A stretch of 64,000 bases of DNA from Halosimplex salinum. GTDB taxonomy: Archaea > Halobacteriota > Halobacteria > Halobacteriales > Haloarculaceae. The notes beneath the pieces were generated by a model that ran no database searches, was not told the origin of the DNA, and saw nothing but the letters and a program-made list of their open reading frames with translations. A program made the position numbers and the translations under genes. The stretch is from NCBI RefSeq assembly GCF_003730195.1, contig NZ_QWGG01000001.1, positions 434,001-498,000 on the forward strand. Reading direction: 5' to 3'. Each line of letters starts with the position of its first letter. The first letter of the stretch is position 1. Shown here piece by piece: positions 52,633-61,735 of the stretch.

Positions 52633-55209
52633 ATGGCGCAGGTTACGTCGGCAGTCGCGATCCTGGTGGTGATGCTCGCGGTCGGCGGGGCGACGGCGGG
52701 GTTCGTCTCCGCGGACGGCGACGACCGCTCTCTGGCTGCGGAACTGTTCTCCGAGACGGACGCGTTCGAGGCCGACACGGACGGCGACGGTCTCGACGAC
52801 AGCGCGGAGTTACGGACACACGGAACCGACCCCGTCGTCGCCGACACGGACGGGGACGGTCTCGACGACGGACTGGAACACAGTCGCTACGAGACGGACC
52901 CGATGGCGACCGATTCGGACGGAGACGGTCTCTCGGACGGCGCAGAGATCGACGACCACGGGACTGACCCCGCCGTCGCCGACATGGACGGGGACGGACT
53001 CGGCGACGACACGGAGGTCTCGGACCCGGGGACGGACCCGAAAATGGCCGACACGGACGGCGACGGGCTGGACGACGGCCGCGAACAGAAACTCGGGACG
53101 GATCCGTCGACCGCCGACACCGACGGGGACGGGCTCGCGGACGGCGCCGAGGTCGACGACCACGGCACCGACCCGACGGCCGCCGATACCGACGATGACG
53201 GGCTGACCGACGGACAGGAGGTCGACGCGCTCGGGTCCGACCCGACAGTCGCAGACGGCGACGGTGACGGGCTCGCGGACAGCGCCGAGGTCGACGAGTA
53301 CGGGACGGACCCATCCGCGGCAGACTCGGACGGGGACGGCATCGACGACGCGACCGAGCTCCGCGAGCACGAGAGCGATCCGCTAGCGACGGACACCGAC
53401 GGCGACGGGCTGGACGACGGCGTCGAACTCGACCGCGGGACCGGTCCGACGGTCGCGGACACGGACGGTGACGGCCTCGACGACGGTGCCGAGGTCGACG
53501 ACTTCGGCACCGACCCGACGGTCGCCGACACCGACGACGACGGCCTGAGTGACGGCGCCGAAGTCGACGAGCACGGAACCGATGCGCTCGTGGCTGACAC
53601 GGACGGTGACGGGCTGGACGACCACACCGAGGTCGCGGTCGAGGAGACCGATCCGACGGCGAGCGACTCCGACGGTGACGGACTCGGTGACGGCGCGGAA
53701 GTGAACCGACACGAGACCGACCCCGCAGTGGCGGACACGGACGGTGACGGACTGGGAGACGGAGCCGAAGTCGAGGACCACGAGACGGACCCGCTCGCGG
53801 CCGACACGGACGCGGACGGGCTCTCCGACGGGGCGGAGACGGGCGAGCACGGGACCGACCCGGTCGTCGCGGACACCGACGGAGACGGCCTCGCGGACGG
53901 CTCCGAGATCGAATCCCACGGGAGCGACCCGCTCGTGGCAGACACGGACGAGGACGGTCTCTCGGACGGCGAGGAAGTCGAGGCGTACGGGTCCGACCCG
54001 ACGACGGCGGACACCGACGGGGACTCGCTCGCGGACGGCGACGAGATCGAGGCCGGAACGAACCTGACCGCTGCGGACACGGACGGTGACGGCCTCGACG
54101 ACGGTGTAGAAATCGACGACACCGGGACGGACCCGGTCGTCGCTGACACCGATGGCGACGGGCTGGACGACGGCGCGGAGGTCGACGAGTACGGGACCGA
54201 CCCGCTGGAATCCGATTCGGACGGTGACGGGCTGGCGGACGGGTCCGAGGTGACCGAGTTCGGGACCGACCCGGCGGCGTCCGACACGGACGGCGACGGA
54301 ATCGCGGACGGAGCCGAGGTCGATCGCTCGACCACCGACCCGACCGTCGCGGATACGGACGGGGACGGCCTCGGGGACGGGTTCGAACTGGAGCGTGATA
54401 CCGACGCGGCGGTCGCCGACACCGACGGGGATGGACTGGACGACGGCGACGAACTCGACAGCGGCGCGGACCCGACGCTCCGGGACTCGGACGGCGACGG
54501 CGTCGGCGACGGCCCCGAAGTGAACCGGTACGGATCCGACCCGACGGTGAGGGACTCGGACGGTGACGGCCTCACGGACGGCGAGGAGGTCTCGGACGAC
54601 CCGGCGATGTCGCGCGCAGACCCGGCGAGGTTCGACGTCTTCTTCGAGTTCGACTACATGAGCGGGCGGAAACCGTCCCCGGAGGCGCTCTCCATGCTGG
54701 ACGAGGAGTTCGCCGACGCGCCGATCGACAACCCCGACGGGTCGACGGGGATCGCGCTCCACGTCGACGTCGACGACGAGATACCCCGCTCGCCGACGAC
54801 GAACCTCACCGAACGCAACCGGATCATGGACGAGCACATGGACACCGACGGGAAGGGCTACCGGTACGGCATCCTCGTGGTCGACCCCTACCTCTACGGT
54901 CGCGACGTGGCCGGGTTCGCCTCCATCGAGAACAGTAACGGCGCGCTCGTCGGCAAGCCGCTCGACCCGCCGCTCTACCAGGCCAACCACCTCATGCACG
55001 AGATGGGGCACTCGCTCGGCCTCGGGTCCCGCGACTACCGCGGGATCGACTCGAACGACGTGTCGTACGGCGAGTACACCAGCGTCATGAACTACAACAG
55101 CGGCAGAGAAGTACTCGGATACTCCGACGGCGACCCGTTCGACGACTGGGCGGAGATCGAACGGAACGTCTACACCCCCTCGACCGAGGCGATCGACGAC
55201 GGGACCTGA
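52633..55209 (+). CDS. Secreted calcium-binding repeat protein with metzincin-like C-terminus
   Basis: An 858-residue exported protein. Residues 1-26 form a hydrophobic signal segment without twin arginines (Sec-type). Residues about 47-665 hold 27 thrombospondin-type-3-like repeats of about 23 residues, DTDGDGLDDGAEVDDHGTDP being the consensus, each with Ca2+-chelating Asp. The last ~195 residues form a globular domain with HEMGH at 789-793, followed by SLGLGS and the Met-turn SVMNY (about residue 818), like metzincin proteases. The third ligand position of HExxHxxGxxH is Ser799, so catalysis is uncertain. Alone on its strand, with its own promoter. Confidence 0.82.
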   Translation: MAQVTSAVAILVVMLAVGGATAGFVSADGDDRSLAAELFSETDAFEADTDGDGLDDSAELRTHGTDPVVADTDGDGLDDGLEHSRYETDPMATDSDGDGLSDGAEIDDHGTDPAVADMDGDGLGDDTEVSDPGTDPKMADTDGDGLDDGREQKLGTDPSTADTDGDGLADGAEVDDHGTDPTAADTDDDGLTDGQEVDALGSDPTVADGDGDGLADSAEVDEYGTDPSAADSDGDGIDDATELREHESDPLATDTDGDGLDDGVELDRGTGPTVADTDGDGLDDGAEVDDFGTDPTVADTDDDGLSDGAEVDEHGTDALVADTDGDGLDDHTEVAVEETDPTASDSDGDGLGDGAEVNRHETDPAVADTDGDGLGDGAEVEDHETDPLAADTDADGLSDGAETGEHGTDPVVADTDGDGLADGSEIESHGSDPLVADTDEDGLSDGEEVEAYGSDPTTADTDGDSLADGDEIEAGTNLTAADTDGDGLDDGVEIDDTGTDPVVADTDGDGLDDGAEVDEYGTDPLESDSDGDGLADGSEVTEFGTDPAASDTDGDGIADGAEVDRSTTDPTVADTDGDGLGDGFELERDTDAAVADTDGDGLDDGDELDSGADPTLRDSDGDGVGDGPEVNRYGSDPTVRDSDGDGLTDGEEVSDDPAMSRADPARFDVFFEFDYMSGRKPSPEALSMLDEEFADAPIDNPDGSTGIALHVDVDDEIPRSPTTNLTERNRIMDEHMDTDGKGYRYGILVVDPYLYGRDVAGFASIENSNGALVGKPLDPPLYQANHLMHEMGHSLGLGSRDYRGIDSNDVSYGEYTSVMNYNSGREVLGYSDGDPFDDWAEIERNVYTPSTEAIDDGT
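52771..54618 (+). repeat. 27 tandem ~69-bp repeats encoding Ca2+-binding motifs
   Basis: The unit GACACGGACGGTGACGG... recurs 27 times with drift (66 to 69 bp each), encoding DTDGDGL-type loops. Such arrays expand and contract by unequal recombination. Repeats are most alike in the centre and end with the variant RDSDGDG units. Confidence 0.9.
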
Positions 55210-55248
55210 GTCCCGTTCCCCGTCTGCGTCGGGTCGGAGGACGCGGCG

Positions 55249-56172
55249 TCAGTCGACGTCCGGCACGTCGAACCGGCGGCGGGAGACGTCGCCGTCGCCG
55301 GTGCGTTCGAGCGAGACGAGTGCGTCGGGCGTCTCGACGAGGACCGCCTCGCCGCCGGGGTCGTCCCGGTTCGCCCGGATGACGTTCTCGCAGACGACGT
55401 TGCCTTTCTGGACGGGGTGGTCCTGGCGCGTGTGACCGACGATCTGGGGCGGTGCGGTGCCCGTCAGGAAGCGGAAGTCGAGCCAGGCGATCCCGGCGCC
55501 GAAACCCCGACCGCCCTGCCGGCCGAGGCCCAGCACGTCTCGGTAGTCCTCGACCAGGCGACGCTGGGTCTCGGCGTCGTCGGGGGTGGCGACGGTCTCG
55601 CGGAGTTCGAGCGCGGCGTCGACGAACCGGTCGTTGACCGACGACGCGTCGTACGCCGTGACCAGTCCGGCGTGAGCGTACGTGAAGTTGTACCCCTCGT
55701 AGGCCGCGACGAGGGTGCCCGCCTCGACGGCGTCGCAGAGCTGGCGACGGTCGTCGTCGGTCCGCTGCCCGGAGTACCACTCGTCCCAGCTGACGAGGTC
55801 GGGGAACAGCACGCCCCACTCGTGGTTGCCGAGGGTCACGCGAACGTGACCCGGTGGGGCCTCGCGCGCGAGGCGTTCGACTAGCGCGACGACGCCTTCG
55901 TTGTCGGGGCCGCGGTCCACGAGGTCGCCGTTGACGACGAGGACGTAGTCGTCGTCTCCGGCCCAGTGGAGTCGCCCCTCGTCGTCGCTGTCGACCAGCG
56001 GGTCGTAGTCCGGGTGGTCGCCGACGGCCGTCAGCGCCGCGCGCGCCGCGTCGAGATAGCCGTGGAAGTCGCTGACGCTGACGACGCTGGGATCGTCGGC
56101 CTCGAGACCGTCAACCGCGTCTCGGGCGTGGGCGGGCACCGTGTCCTGAGCTCCGGCAGTGAGATCTATCAT
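55249..56172 (-). CDS. Metallophosphoesterase, PPP-type Ser/Thr phosphatase-like
   Basis: A 307-residue dinuclear-metal phosphoesterase. Metal ligands are visible in order: DFH (D35, H37), GDLVDRG (G82-G88; D83), GNHE (115-118), a later Y-AHAG histidine and GHTRQDH. This set is the PPP family plan, so protein or small phosphoester hydrolysis is likely. I start at the ATG at 56172, coupled by ATGA overlap to a five-codon ORF preceded by a strong Shine-Dalgarno. The frame is open upstream but less plausible. Confidence 0.87.
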   Translation of the reverse strand: MIDLTAGAQDTVPAHARDAVDGLEADDPSVVSVSDFHGYLDAARAALTAVGDHPDYDPLVDSDDEGRLHWAGDDDYVLVVNGDLVDRGPDNEGVVALVERLAREAPPGHVRVTLGNHEWGVLFPDLVSWDEWYSGQRTDDDRRQLCDAVEAGTLVAAYEGYNFTYAHAGLVTAYDASSVNDRFVDAALELRETVATPDDAETQRRLVEDYRDVLGLGRQGGRGFGAGIAWLDFRFLTGTAPPQIVGHTRQDHPVQKGNVVCENVIRANRDDPGGEAVLVETPDALVSLERTGDGDVSRRRFDVPDVD

Positions 56173-56211
56173 TGAGCGACTGTCATCTCGGCGTGTTCGA
56201 TCACCTCCTAC
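56170..56211 (-). promoter_or_regulatory. Strong Shine-Dalgarno with a five-codon minicistron
   Basis: On the minus strand AGGAGGTGATC (56209-56199) is an 11-nt complement of the 16S rRNA 3' end, which is rare in haloarchaea. About 14 nt later a frame ATG ACA GTC GCT CAA TGA (56185-56170) ends by overlapping the ATG of the phosphatase. A TATA-like GTTTTGACA (about 56221-56229) would start the mRNA near the SD. This looks like a leader cistron that feeds ribosomes to the phosphatase start. Confidence 0.55.
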
Positions 56212-56306
56212 AGCGCAAGGTGTCAAAACGGCTTCGGGACGTGGCTGGCCGCCTCCGGCCGAGTCAAACACAAAACTCATATCGGCGGCCTGAAAGAACC
56301 TAATAG

Positions 56307-57239
56307 ATGGAGCGAGTGCGGCAGTGGGCGCGTGGCGCGTACGAGCGACTGCTCGAGTGGGAGGTATCGGGCACGCCCAGCCACGTCGCCGTCATCCAGG
56401 ACGGGAACCGTCGATACGCGCGGAACAGGGGCGACGACGCCACCGACGGCCACCGGGCCGGTGCGGAGACGACCGAACAGGTCCTCGAGTGGTGCCAGGA
56501 ACTCGGCGTCGAGGAACTGACGCTGTACACCTTCTCGACGGAGAACTTCGACCGCCCCGAGGAGGAGAACGAGGCGCTGTTCGACCTGCTGTGCGAGAAA
56601 CTCCGCGAGTTCGCGGACGCGGACCGCGTCCACGACTCCGGCGTTCGGATCCGGGCGATCGGCGAGACCCAGCAGCTCCCCGAGCGCGTCCGCAAGGCGG
56701 TCGACTACGCCGAGCGACGGACGGCCGGGTACGACACCCTCAACCTCAACATCGCGCTCGCCTACGGCGGCCGCGCGGAACTGCTCTCGGCCGCGAGGGA
56801 CGTGGCTCGCGAAGTCGAACGCGACGGGCTCGACCCCGACGAGATCGACGTCGCGACGGTCGAACGGCGGCTCTACGAGGGTCCGAGCCGCGACGTGGAC
56901 CTGATCGTCAGGACCGGCGGCGACGAACGCACGTCGAACTTCCTGCCGTGGCACGCGAACGGCAACGAAGCGGCCGTCTACTTCTGTACGCCCTACTGGC
57001 CGGAGTTCCGGAAAGTGGACTTCCTGCGGTCGATCCGCACCTACGAACACCGCGAGGAGTCCTGGCGCAAGACTCGCGCCCGCCGCGCGCTCGCGCTCGT
57101 CAGAGCGCTCGGCGAGGCCGAGGTGAGCGAGGCCCGTCGCGTCCTCCAGCGGTTCAAGGGCGCGCTCCCGAGCGCCGAACGCGAAGCGCTCGAAGCGGAG
57201 ACCGACACCGATCCCGAACTCGAACAGCCGGCCGACTGA
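56307..57239 (+). CDS. uppS: Cis-prenyltransferase (undecaprenyl/dolichyl diphosphate synthase)
   Basis: Condenses isopentenyl diphosphate units to a cis-polyprenyl diphosphate; in archaea the product is the dolichol carrier for N-glycosylation. 310 residues, longer than the bacterial enzyme because of an acidic C-terminal tail. Signature HVAVIQDGNRRYAR (residues 26-39) contains catalytic D32, and GGDERTSNFLPW is the conserved IPP-binding motif. Adjacent to small membrane and MscS genes with no obvious operon partner. Confidence 0.93.
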   Translation: MERVRQWARGAYERLLEWEVSGTPSHVAVIQDGNRRYARNRGDDATDGHRAGAETTEQVLEWCQELGVEELTLYTFSTENFDRPEEENEALFDLLCEKLREFADADRVHDSGVRIRAIGETQQLPERVRKAVDYAERRTAGYDTLNLNIALAYGGRAELLSAARDVAREVERDGLDPDEIDVATVERRLYEGPSRDVDLIVRTGGDERTSNFLPWHANGNEAAVYFCTPYWPEFRKVDFLRSIRTYEHREESWRKTRARRALALVRALGEAEVSEARRVLQRFKGALPSAEREALEAETDTDPELEQPAD

Positions 57240-57359
57240 ACGGGACTGCCGGCCGACTGAACAGACGTTCCGGCCGAACCGTCCGACCGATTCTCCGTGC
57301 GACTTCCTCACACGGATGACGGTACGTTTAAGTCCGGGTGGTGTGTGAGATACACTATC

Positions 57360-57677
57360 ATGGCACACTCGGGCTCGGACGCGGACGCGTTCGTGACGAC
57401 CGGGACGCGGCCGCGCAGCGTCGCGCGAGCGAGTCGCCGGTTGGGGCTGGCGTTGCTGGGTGCGGCGGGACCGGCGCTCGTGACGGCGTTGCTGGTCGCG
57501 CTGACTCGCGAGGGGACAACGGGGCCGCTCTCGTGGGTCGGCGAGGCGATGGGGACGCCGCTCCTCGGCGGTGCCGGCATCGCGTGGGCGTTCCACGTCG
57601 CGGCCGTCACGGCGCTGGCCGGGGTGTGGATCGTCGGCTTCGCGCTCGTCGTCGAGGGGTACTTCGGCGTCGACTGA
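57360..57677 (+). CDS. Small three-TM membrane protein
   Basis: A 105-residue protein with three hydrophobic segments (about residues 27-46, 62-80, 84-102) and a basic N-terminus. ATG chosen at 57360 because CGTTTAAG (57325-57332) lies about 31 nt upstream. An upstream in-frame ATG would precede this element. No family recognised. Confidence 0.6.
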   Translation: MAHSGSDADAFVTTGTRPRSVARASRRLGLALLGAAGPALVTALLVALTREGTTGPLSWVGEAMGTPLLGGAGIAWAFHVAAVTALAGVWIVGFALVVEGYFGVD

Positions 57678-57741
57678 GCGGCCCCACGGTCGGAGTCGAC
57701 AGCACAGTTTCTCCGCGACCGTCGTAACCTACTACCGTCCG

Positions 57742-58902
57742 TCAGTCGTTGCCGTGTGCTTCCGGAGTCGCGTCCTCCGCGTTCCCGGTCTGCCCGTCGG
57801 TGTCGCGGACGTGGAACCCGCCCGACTCGGCGCGGCCGGCGAGTTCGCGCTGCGGGAACGGGATCTTGATGCCCTCGGCTTCGAAGGCGGCCTTCACCGA
57901 CGAGATGACCGACGAGACGGCTTTCCACTTGCGCGGGGGCGTCGGGTGGTCGATCCAGAACCGCATCTCGAGGATCACCGACGAGTCGCCGAACTCCTTC
58001 GGGAACACCTGTGGCGGCGGGGCGTCGACGACCTCCGAGAGACCGGATATCGCCTCGATAGCCACCTGCTGGGCGCGTTCCGGGTCGGCCGCGTAGTCGA
58101 TACCCACGTCGACGCGGATCCGGAGGAGTCCCTTCTGACTCCGGTTCGTGATCGCCCGGTCGGCGACGCTGTCGTTGGGGAGGACGACGAACTCGCCGTC
58201 GAAGTTCTCCAGTCGGGTGTTGAAGATGGTGATGTCGGTGACGATCCCCTCCTCGTCGCCGACCTGCACCCAGTCGCCGATAGTGAACGGCCGGGAGAAC
58301 ATGAGGACGAACCCGGCGATGAGCGACCCGAGGGTCTGTCTGGCCGCGAGGCCGACGACGATGCCGAGGAAGCCGGCACCGACGAGGAGGCCGCCGATGT
58401 TCGCGTCCCAGATGCCGAGGATGACCAGGCCGACGAAGCCGAACAGGAGCAACTGGGAGGTGCGGAGCACGATCTCCTCCTGGTGGTCGGTCATCCAGTC
58501 CGCGCGGTGTCCGAGGTTGGCGACGACGCCCGAGAGGAATCTGGCGCCGGCGTACGCGGCGAAGAAGATGAACAGCGACCCGAGCACGCGGCCCGCGACC
58601 ACGATGTCGTCCTCGAAGTGCGACTCCAGTTCGGTGACGAGCGAGCCGAAGCCCCAGACGTAGATCAGCGAGACCGCTCCACCGACGACCAGACAGAACT
58701 GGACGGCCCGGAGGATCGCGCCGCCGACGGCCCACTGGACCGCCGACCCGTCGACGCCGTCCACCAGTCGCGGGACGATCGCCCACCCGACGAGCGCGAC
58801 GACGACGAGGAGCGCCGCGGTGAAGCCGAATCGACCGCCGAGCGTGTCGAACCCTTCGAGGAACGCCCGGGTCGACTCGGCAGTCGTCGTCGCTTGGAAC
58901 AT
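57742..58902 (-). CDS. mscS: MscS-type mechanosensitive ion channel
   Basis: A 386-residue MscS-family protein. Several N-terminal TM helices precede the pore helix with VGAGFLGIVVGLAARQTLGS (about residues 190-209). The following beta domain (VGDEEGIVTDITIFNTRLEN, FVVLPNDSVAD) is the MscS signature. It relieves turgor during hypo-osmotic shock. The length and additional TMs place it with the larger MscS types. Convergent with the small membrane gene at 57360. Confidence 0.92.
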   Translation of the reverse strand: MFQATTTAESTRAFLEGFDTLGGRFGFTAALLVVVALVGWAIVPRLVDGVDGSAVQWAVGGAILRAVQFCLVVGGAVSLIYVWGFGSLVTELESHFEDDIVVAGRVLGSLFIFFAAYAGARFLSGVVANLGHRADWMTDHQEEIVLRTSQLLLFGFVGLVILGIWDANIGGLLVGAGFLGIVVGLAARQTLGSLIAGFVLMFSRPFTIGDWVQVGDEEGIVTDITIFNTRLENFDGEFVVLPNDSVADRAITNRSQKGLLRIRVDVGIDYAADPERAQQVAIEAISGLSEVVDAPPPQVFPKEFGDSSVILEMRFWIDHPTPPRKWKAVSSVISSVKAAFEAEGIKIPFPQRELAGRAESGGFHVRDTDGQTGNAEDATPEAHGND

Positions 58903-59038
58903 ACCTACCCCATCGTGAATGGACAGTTATGGGCGTTTTGTTACTCCGTGGTCGTTGCCGAGGGCTCCGGCAGGCGCCGGTGTCGCCTCCCAGAGACGGA
59001 CAGTGGCTTTACATGTCGCCGCCACGCGTGACACGGAC

Positions 59039-59581
59039 GTGAGCCTCGCGTCGTGGGTCGGGAGTCGGGCCGACCGACCGCTAGTCGCGGGCATCGCGTT
59101 CGCCGCGTCGGCGCTGGCGTACACGGCCGCGTACGTCAGGTTCGTCAGCCCGTACGGGCTGTTCGTCGTCTCGGCGTCTGTGCTCGCCGTCTCCGCGACG
59201 CTGGGCGCGTTCGTCTCCGGCGTGGTCGTCTGGCGCTACCCGCTCTCGTGGACCGACGGACGGTCGTACCGAGCGTACGGGTTGATGGGCCTGCTCGTGG
59301 GAAGTCTGACGCTCGTCGTCGCGCCGCCGCTGGCGATACTCGGGATGACGCTCCCGCAGGCCGGCGGCTACAGTGCAGACGTCTCCCTCGTCACCCCGAT
59401 CATCGTCGCGGGGTACCTGATAAACGCCGTCGCCTGGGGTCTCGTCGGGACGTTCGTCGCGCTGGTCGCCACGCTGGGCACGCCGATGGTCGTGACGACC
59501 GCCGTCGGCCTCGGCCTCGGCTACCTCCGGCGACGCCACGACGAGGCACCCGCCGCCTCCGCTGCCGAATCACCGCAGTGA
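59039..59581 (+). CDS. Small multi-TM membrane protein
   Basis: A 180-residue hydrophobic protein with five or six TM segments. I choose the GTG at 59039 because TTTACA (59009-59014) lies 25-30 nt before it, a leaderless promoter; the open frame extends to 58919 but overlaps the MscS promoter region. Family not recognised. The end carries a basic LGYLRRRHDEAPA tail. Confidence 0.55.
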   Translation: MSLASWVGSRADRPLVAGIAFAASALAYTAAYVRFVSPYGLFVVSASVLAVSATLGAFVSGVVVWRYPLSWTDGRSYRAYGLMGLLVGSLTLVVAPPLAILGMTLPQAGGYSADVSLVTPIIVAGYLINAVAWGLVGTFVALVATLGTPMVVTTAVGLGLGYLRRRHDEAPAASAAESPQ

Positions 59582-59598
59582 TCCGGAGACGGACACAG

Positions 59599-59622
59599 AA
59601 CGGTCACTCGAACGGTCACTCG
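59599..59622. repeat. 12-bp tandem repeat upstream of the broken methyltransferase
   Basis: AACGGTCACTCG occurs twice in tandem (59599-59610, 59611-59622), directly before a TATA-like GTTTTTG at 59631-59637. Could be a regulator site or slippage product. Confidence 0.6.
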
Positions 59623-59664
59623 AACGGAACGTTTTTGTCGGGCAGGGTCGTCGCTCCCGGATCC

Positions 59665-59736
59665 ATGTCACTCGATCGACGAACAGAGCGACCGACGCGC
59701 GACTCGCGACCGTCCGGCGGTGGTCGGCGTGTCTGA
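59665..59736 (+). CDS. 23-codon ORF at a leaderless promoter, overlapping the methyltransferase start
   Basis: ATG at 59665 lies about 31 nt after GTTTTTG. The frame MSLDRRTERPTRDSRPSGGG ends at 59736, 8 nt into the methyltransferase frame opened by the GTG at 59729. Either a leader peptide or the real N-terminus separated by another frameshift. Weak support. Confidence 0.3.
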   Translation: MSLDRRTERPTRDSRPSGGGRRV

Positions 59737-60178
59737 ACCGGGGGCCGACGGGCCGTTCGACGTGGGGTTCGGCTTCATGGAGTCGCGGGCGCTCGCCGTC
59801 GCCGTCGAGTTCGGCGTGTTCGAGGAACTCGCCTCGGAACCGCTCGAACTCGGGCTGCTCGCGGACCGAACCGGCGTCGACGACAGGGGCGCCGCCGACT
59901 TCTTCGATGCCCTCGTCGCGCTCGACCTGCTCGACCGCGAGGACGGAGTGTACAGCCTCGCAGGGGCGGCAGAGCGGTATCTGGATCCGGACGGGGGGGC
60001 CTACGCCGGCGACTTCCTGGCCTTCGCCGGCACGAGCATCTACGGATCGTGGGCCGGTCTCGACGACGCGTTGCGGACCGGTGAGCCACAGACCGGCGCT
60101 CCCGACCCGGGCGAGGGGGACGCCTACGACCTCGTCGCCGACGACGAGGACGCCTCGCGGCGTTCCACGACGCGATGA
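59729..60178 (+). pseudogene. O-methyltransferase, N-terminal half (frameshifted)
   Basis: N-terminal dimerisation/winged-helix part of a class I small-molecule O-methyltransferase (MESRALAVAVEFGVFEELAS, LADRTGVDDRGAADFFDALV). The frame reads to ASRRSTTR and stops at 60178. The expected continuation (RRFHDAMSGFSALSADAIAD) needs one more base near 60151-60155, where the other half takes over. So the gene is broken here by a 1-nt deletion, a sequencing error, or programmed recoding. Begins with GTG. Confidence 0.75.
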
Positions 60179-60741
60179 GCGGGTTCAGCGCCCTCTCGGC
60201 CGACGCCATCGCCGACCGCTTTCCCTGGGAGGAGTACGATCGGGTCTGTGACCTGGGCGCGTCGAAGGGCGCCTTTCTCACCGAGGTCGTCGGTCGGCAC
60301 TCGCATCTCACCGGTGTCGGCCTCGACCTCCCGCCGGTCGAGTCGCAGTTCCGGGACCACGTCGCCGACGCCAGACTCGACGACCGGGTCGACTTCCGCG
60401 CGGGCGACTTCTTCGAGGACTCGCTCCCGGACGCCGAGGTGTACGTCCTCGGGCACGTCCTGCACAACTGGGACGAGGAACGCACTCGCCGTCTCCTCGG
60501 ACGGGTCGCCGACGCGCTCCCGGCCGACGGGACGCTCGTCGTGTACGGGATGATCGTCGACGACGAGCGGCGGAAGCACGCCCACGCGCTCCTGATGAGT
60601 CTGAACATGCTCGTGACGATGGAGGCCGGTCGCGGGTACACGTTCGCCGAGTGCGAGCGGTGGCTCGACGACGCGGGGTTCGCCGAGACGCGACGCGCCG
60701 ACCTCCCCGGCCCCGACTCGATGATCGTCGCGGAGCGGTGA
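60175..60741 (+). pseudogene. O-methyltransferase, C-terminal SAM-binding half
   Basis: A 188-residue SAM-binding half with motif I RVCDLGASKGAFLTEVV (about residues 24-40), GVGLDLPP and the ADGTLVVYGMIVDDERRKH region; the end matches family C-termini. It opens with ATG at 60175, overlapping the stop of the N-half by 4 nt (ATGA), so it could be translated as a separate polypeptide by coupling. Functional only if the halves associate. Homology suggests one gene originally. Confidence 0.75.
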
Positions 60742-60791
60742 GCCGGTCGGTTCGGCGCGTCGCTTTTCCACGCGTGACTCCTACTGGCGGT

Positions 60792-61730
60792 ATGACCTTC
60801 GACGCCCGATGGCGGACGCTCCGCGAACGGTGTGACTCGCTCGACCCCGACGCGGTTCTGGTCACGCCCGGAGACGAGCGGGTGTTCGCCGTCGACCGCA
60901 CGGACGAGACGGCCATCCTCGTCACGTTCCGGGACGACGGCGAGCGGACGCTCCGGCGCGACCAGTTCGAGGTGCTCGCGGACCGCGTCGCCGAGGATCC
61001 GCTCTCGCTCGACGAACTCCCGCCGGGCGTCGGTCCGTACGTCTCGGTGCTCTCGCTCGCACCCGGGTTCGCCGTCGAAGCCGGGGCGCTCGAAGCCACC
61101 GACGGGACAGCGGCCGAGTCGGAGGACGGCGCCACCAGTCCGTTCCGCCGCTCGCGCTGGGACGTTCGCCGCCCGCCCGAGGAGGTCCACGACGACGCAC
61201 TGCTCGTCGCCGACTGGCTGGAGCGCCACGACGCGACCGAGCTCGGGAGGCTCTCGTCGGAGGACGCCGTCGACCTGTACGTCCTGCTCTCGGACCTCCA
61301 GTGGGGCGCCGACGACCTCCGCAGGGGCGTCGGCGACGAACTGCTCGACTCCCTCGGCCCCGACGGCCGCCTCCACGGCCAGTACGGGAGCGTCACTCGG
61401 ACGGGCCGCGAGCGTCGCCAGCTGAAAGACGAGGACGAGATACTCAACCGCCTCGACGAGGAGGGCGTCCCACACGAGTGGGTGCTCGGCGTCGACGAGG
61501 AGAAACTCGACGTGGTCGTGGCTACCACGAACGTCGACGAGCGCGACGTGTACGACGTCCACGACCAGTACTACGTGCAGAAGACGAGCGTGGAGTCGGG
61601 GGCCAAGCGGTCGCGACTCCAGGGGCTCAAGGACAGGCTCGACGACCTCGGAGACGAGGACGCGGACGAGCTCCGGGACGAGATCGAGACGCTCGAGGCG
61701 CGCATCGACGACCTGCTGGCGGCGGGGTGA
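60792..61730 (+). CDS. Conserved haloarchaeal hypothetical protein
   Basis: A 312-residue acidic protein. The N-terminal half (MTFDARWRTLRERCDSLDPD, PGDERVFAVDRTDETAILVT) looks like a small alpha/beta domain. The C-terminal half contains a conserved-looking block (EEGVPHEWVLGVDEEKLDVV) and ends in a long acidic coiled coil (about residues 265-310). Coupled by overlap to a metallophosphoesterase, so the two probably act together. No family named with confidence. Confidence 0.65.
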   Translation: MTFDARWRTLRERCDSLDPDAVLVTPGDERVFAVDRTDETAILVTFRDDGERTLRRDQFEVLADRVAEDPLSLDELPPGVGPYVSVLSLAPGFAVEAGALEATDGTAAESEDGATSPFRRSRWDVRRPPEEVHDDALLVADWLERHDATELGRLSSEDAVDLYVLLSDLQWGADDLRRGVGDELLDSLGPDGRLHGQYGSVTRTGRERRQLKDEDEILNRLDEEGVPHEWVLGVDEEKLDVVVATTNVDERDVYDVHDQYYVQKTSVESGAKRSRLQGLKDRLDDLGDEDADELRDEIETLEARIDDLLAAG

Positions 61731-61735
61731 CGCCG

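Noticed and set aside
52771..54618. Possible CRISPR array because of regular ~69-bp periodicity
   Set aside because: Units are contiguous, coding, lack unique spacers of constant length and translate to DxDGDG motifs; it is a protein repeat.
53383..55011. 542-codon minus-strand frame opposite the Ca2+-repeat gene
   Set aside because: A mirror image of the repeat array; its repeated Val/Arg pattern follows from the DNA repeat on the other strand.
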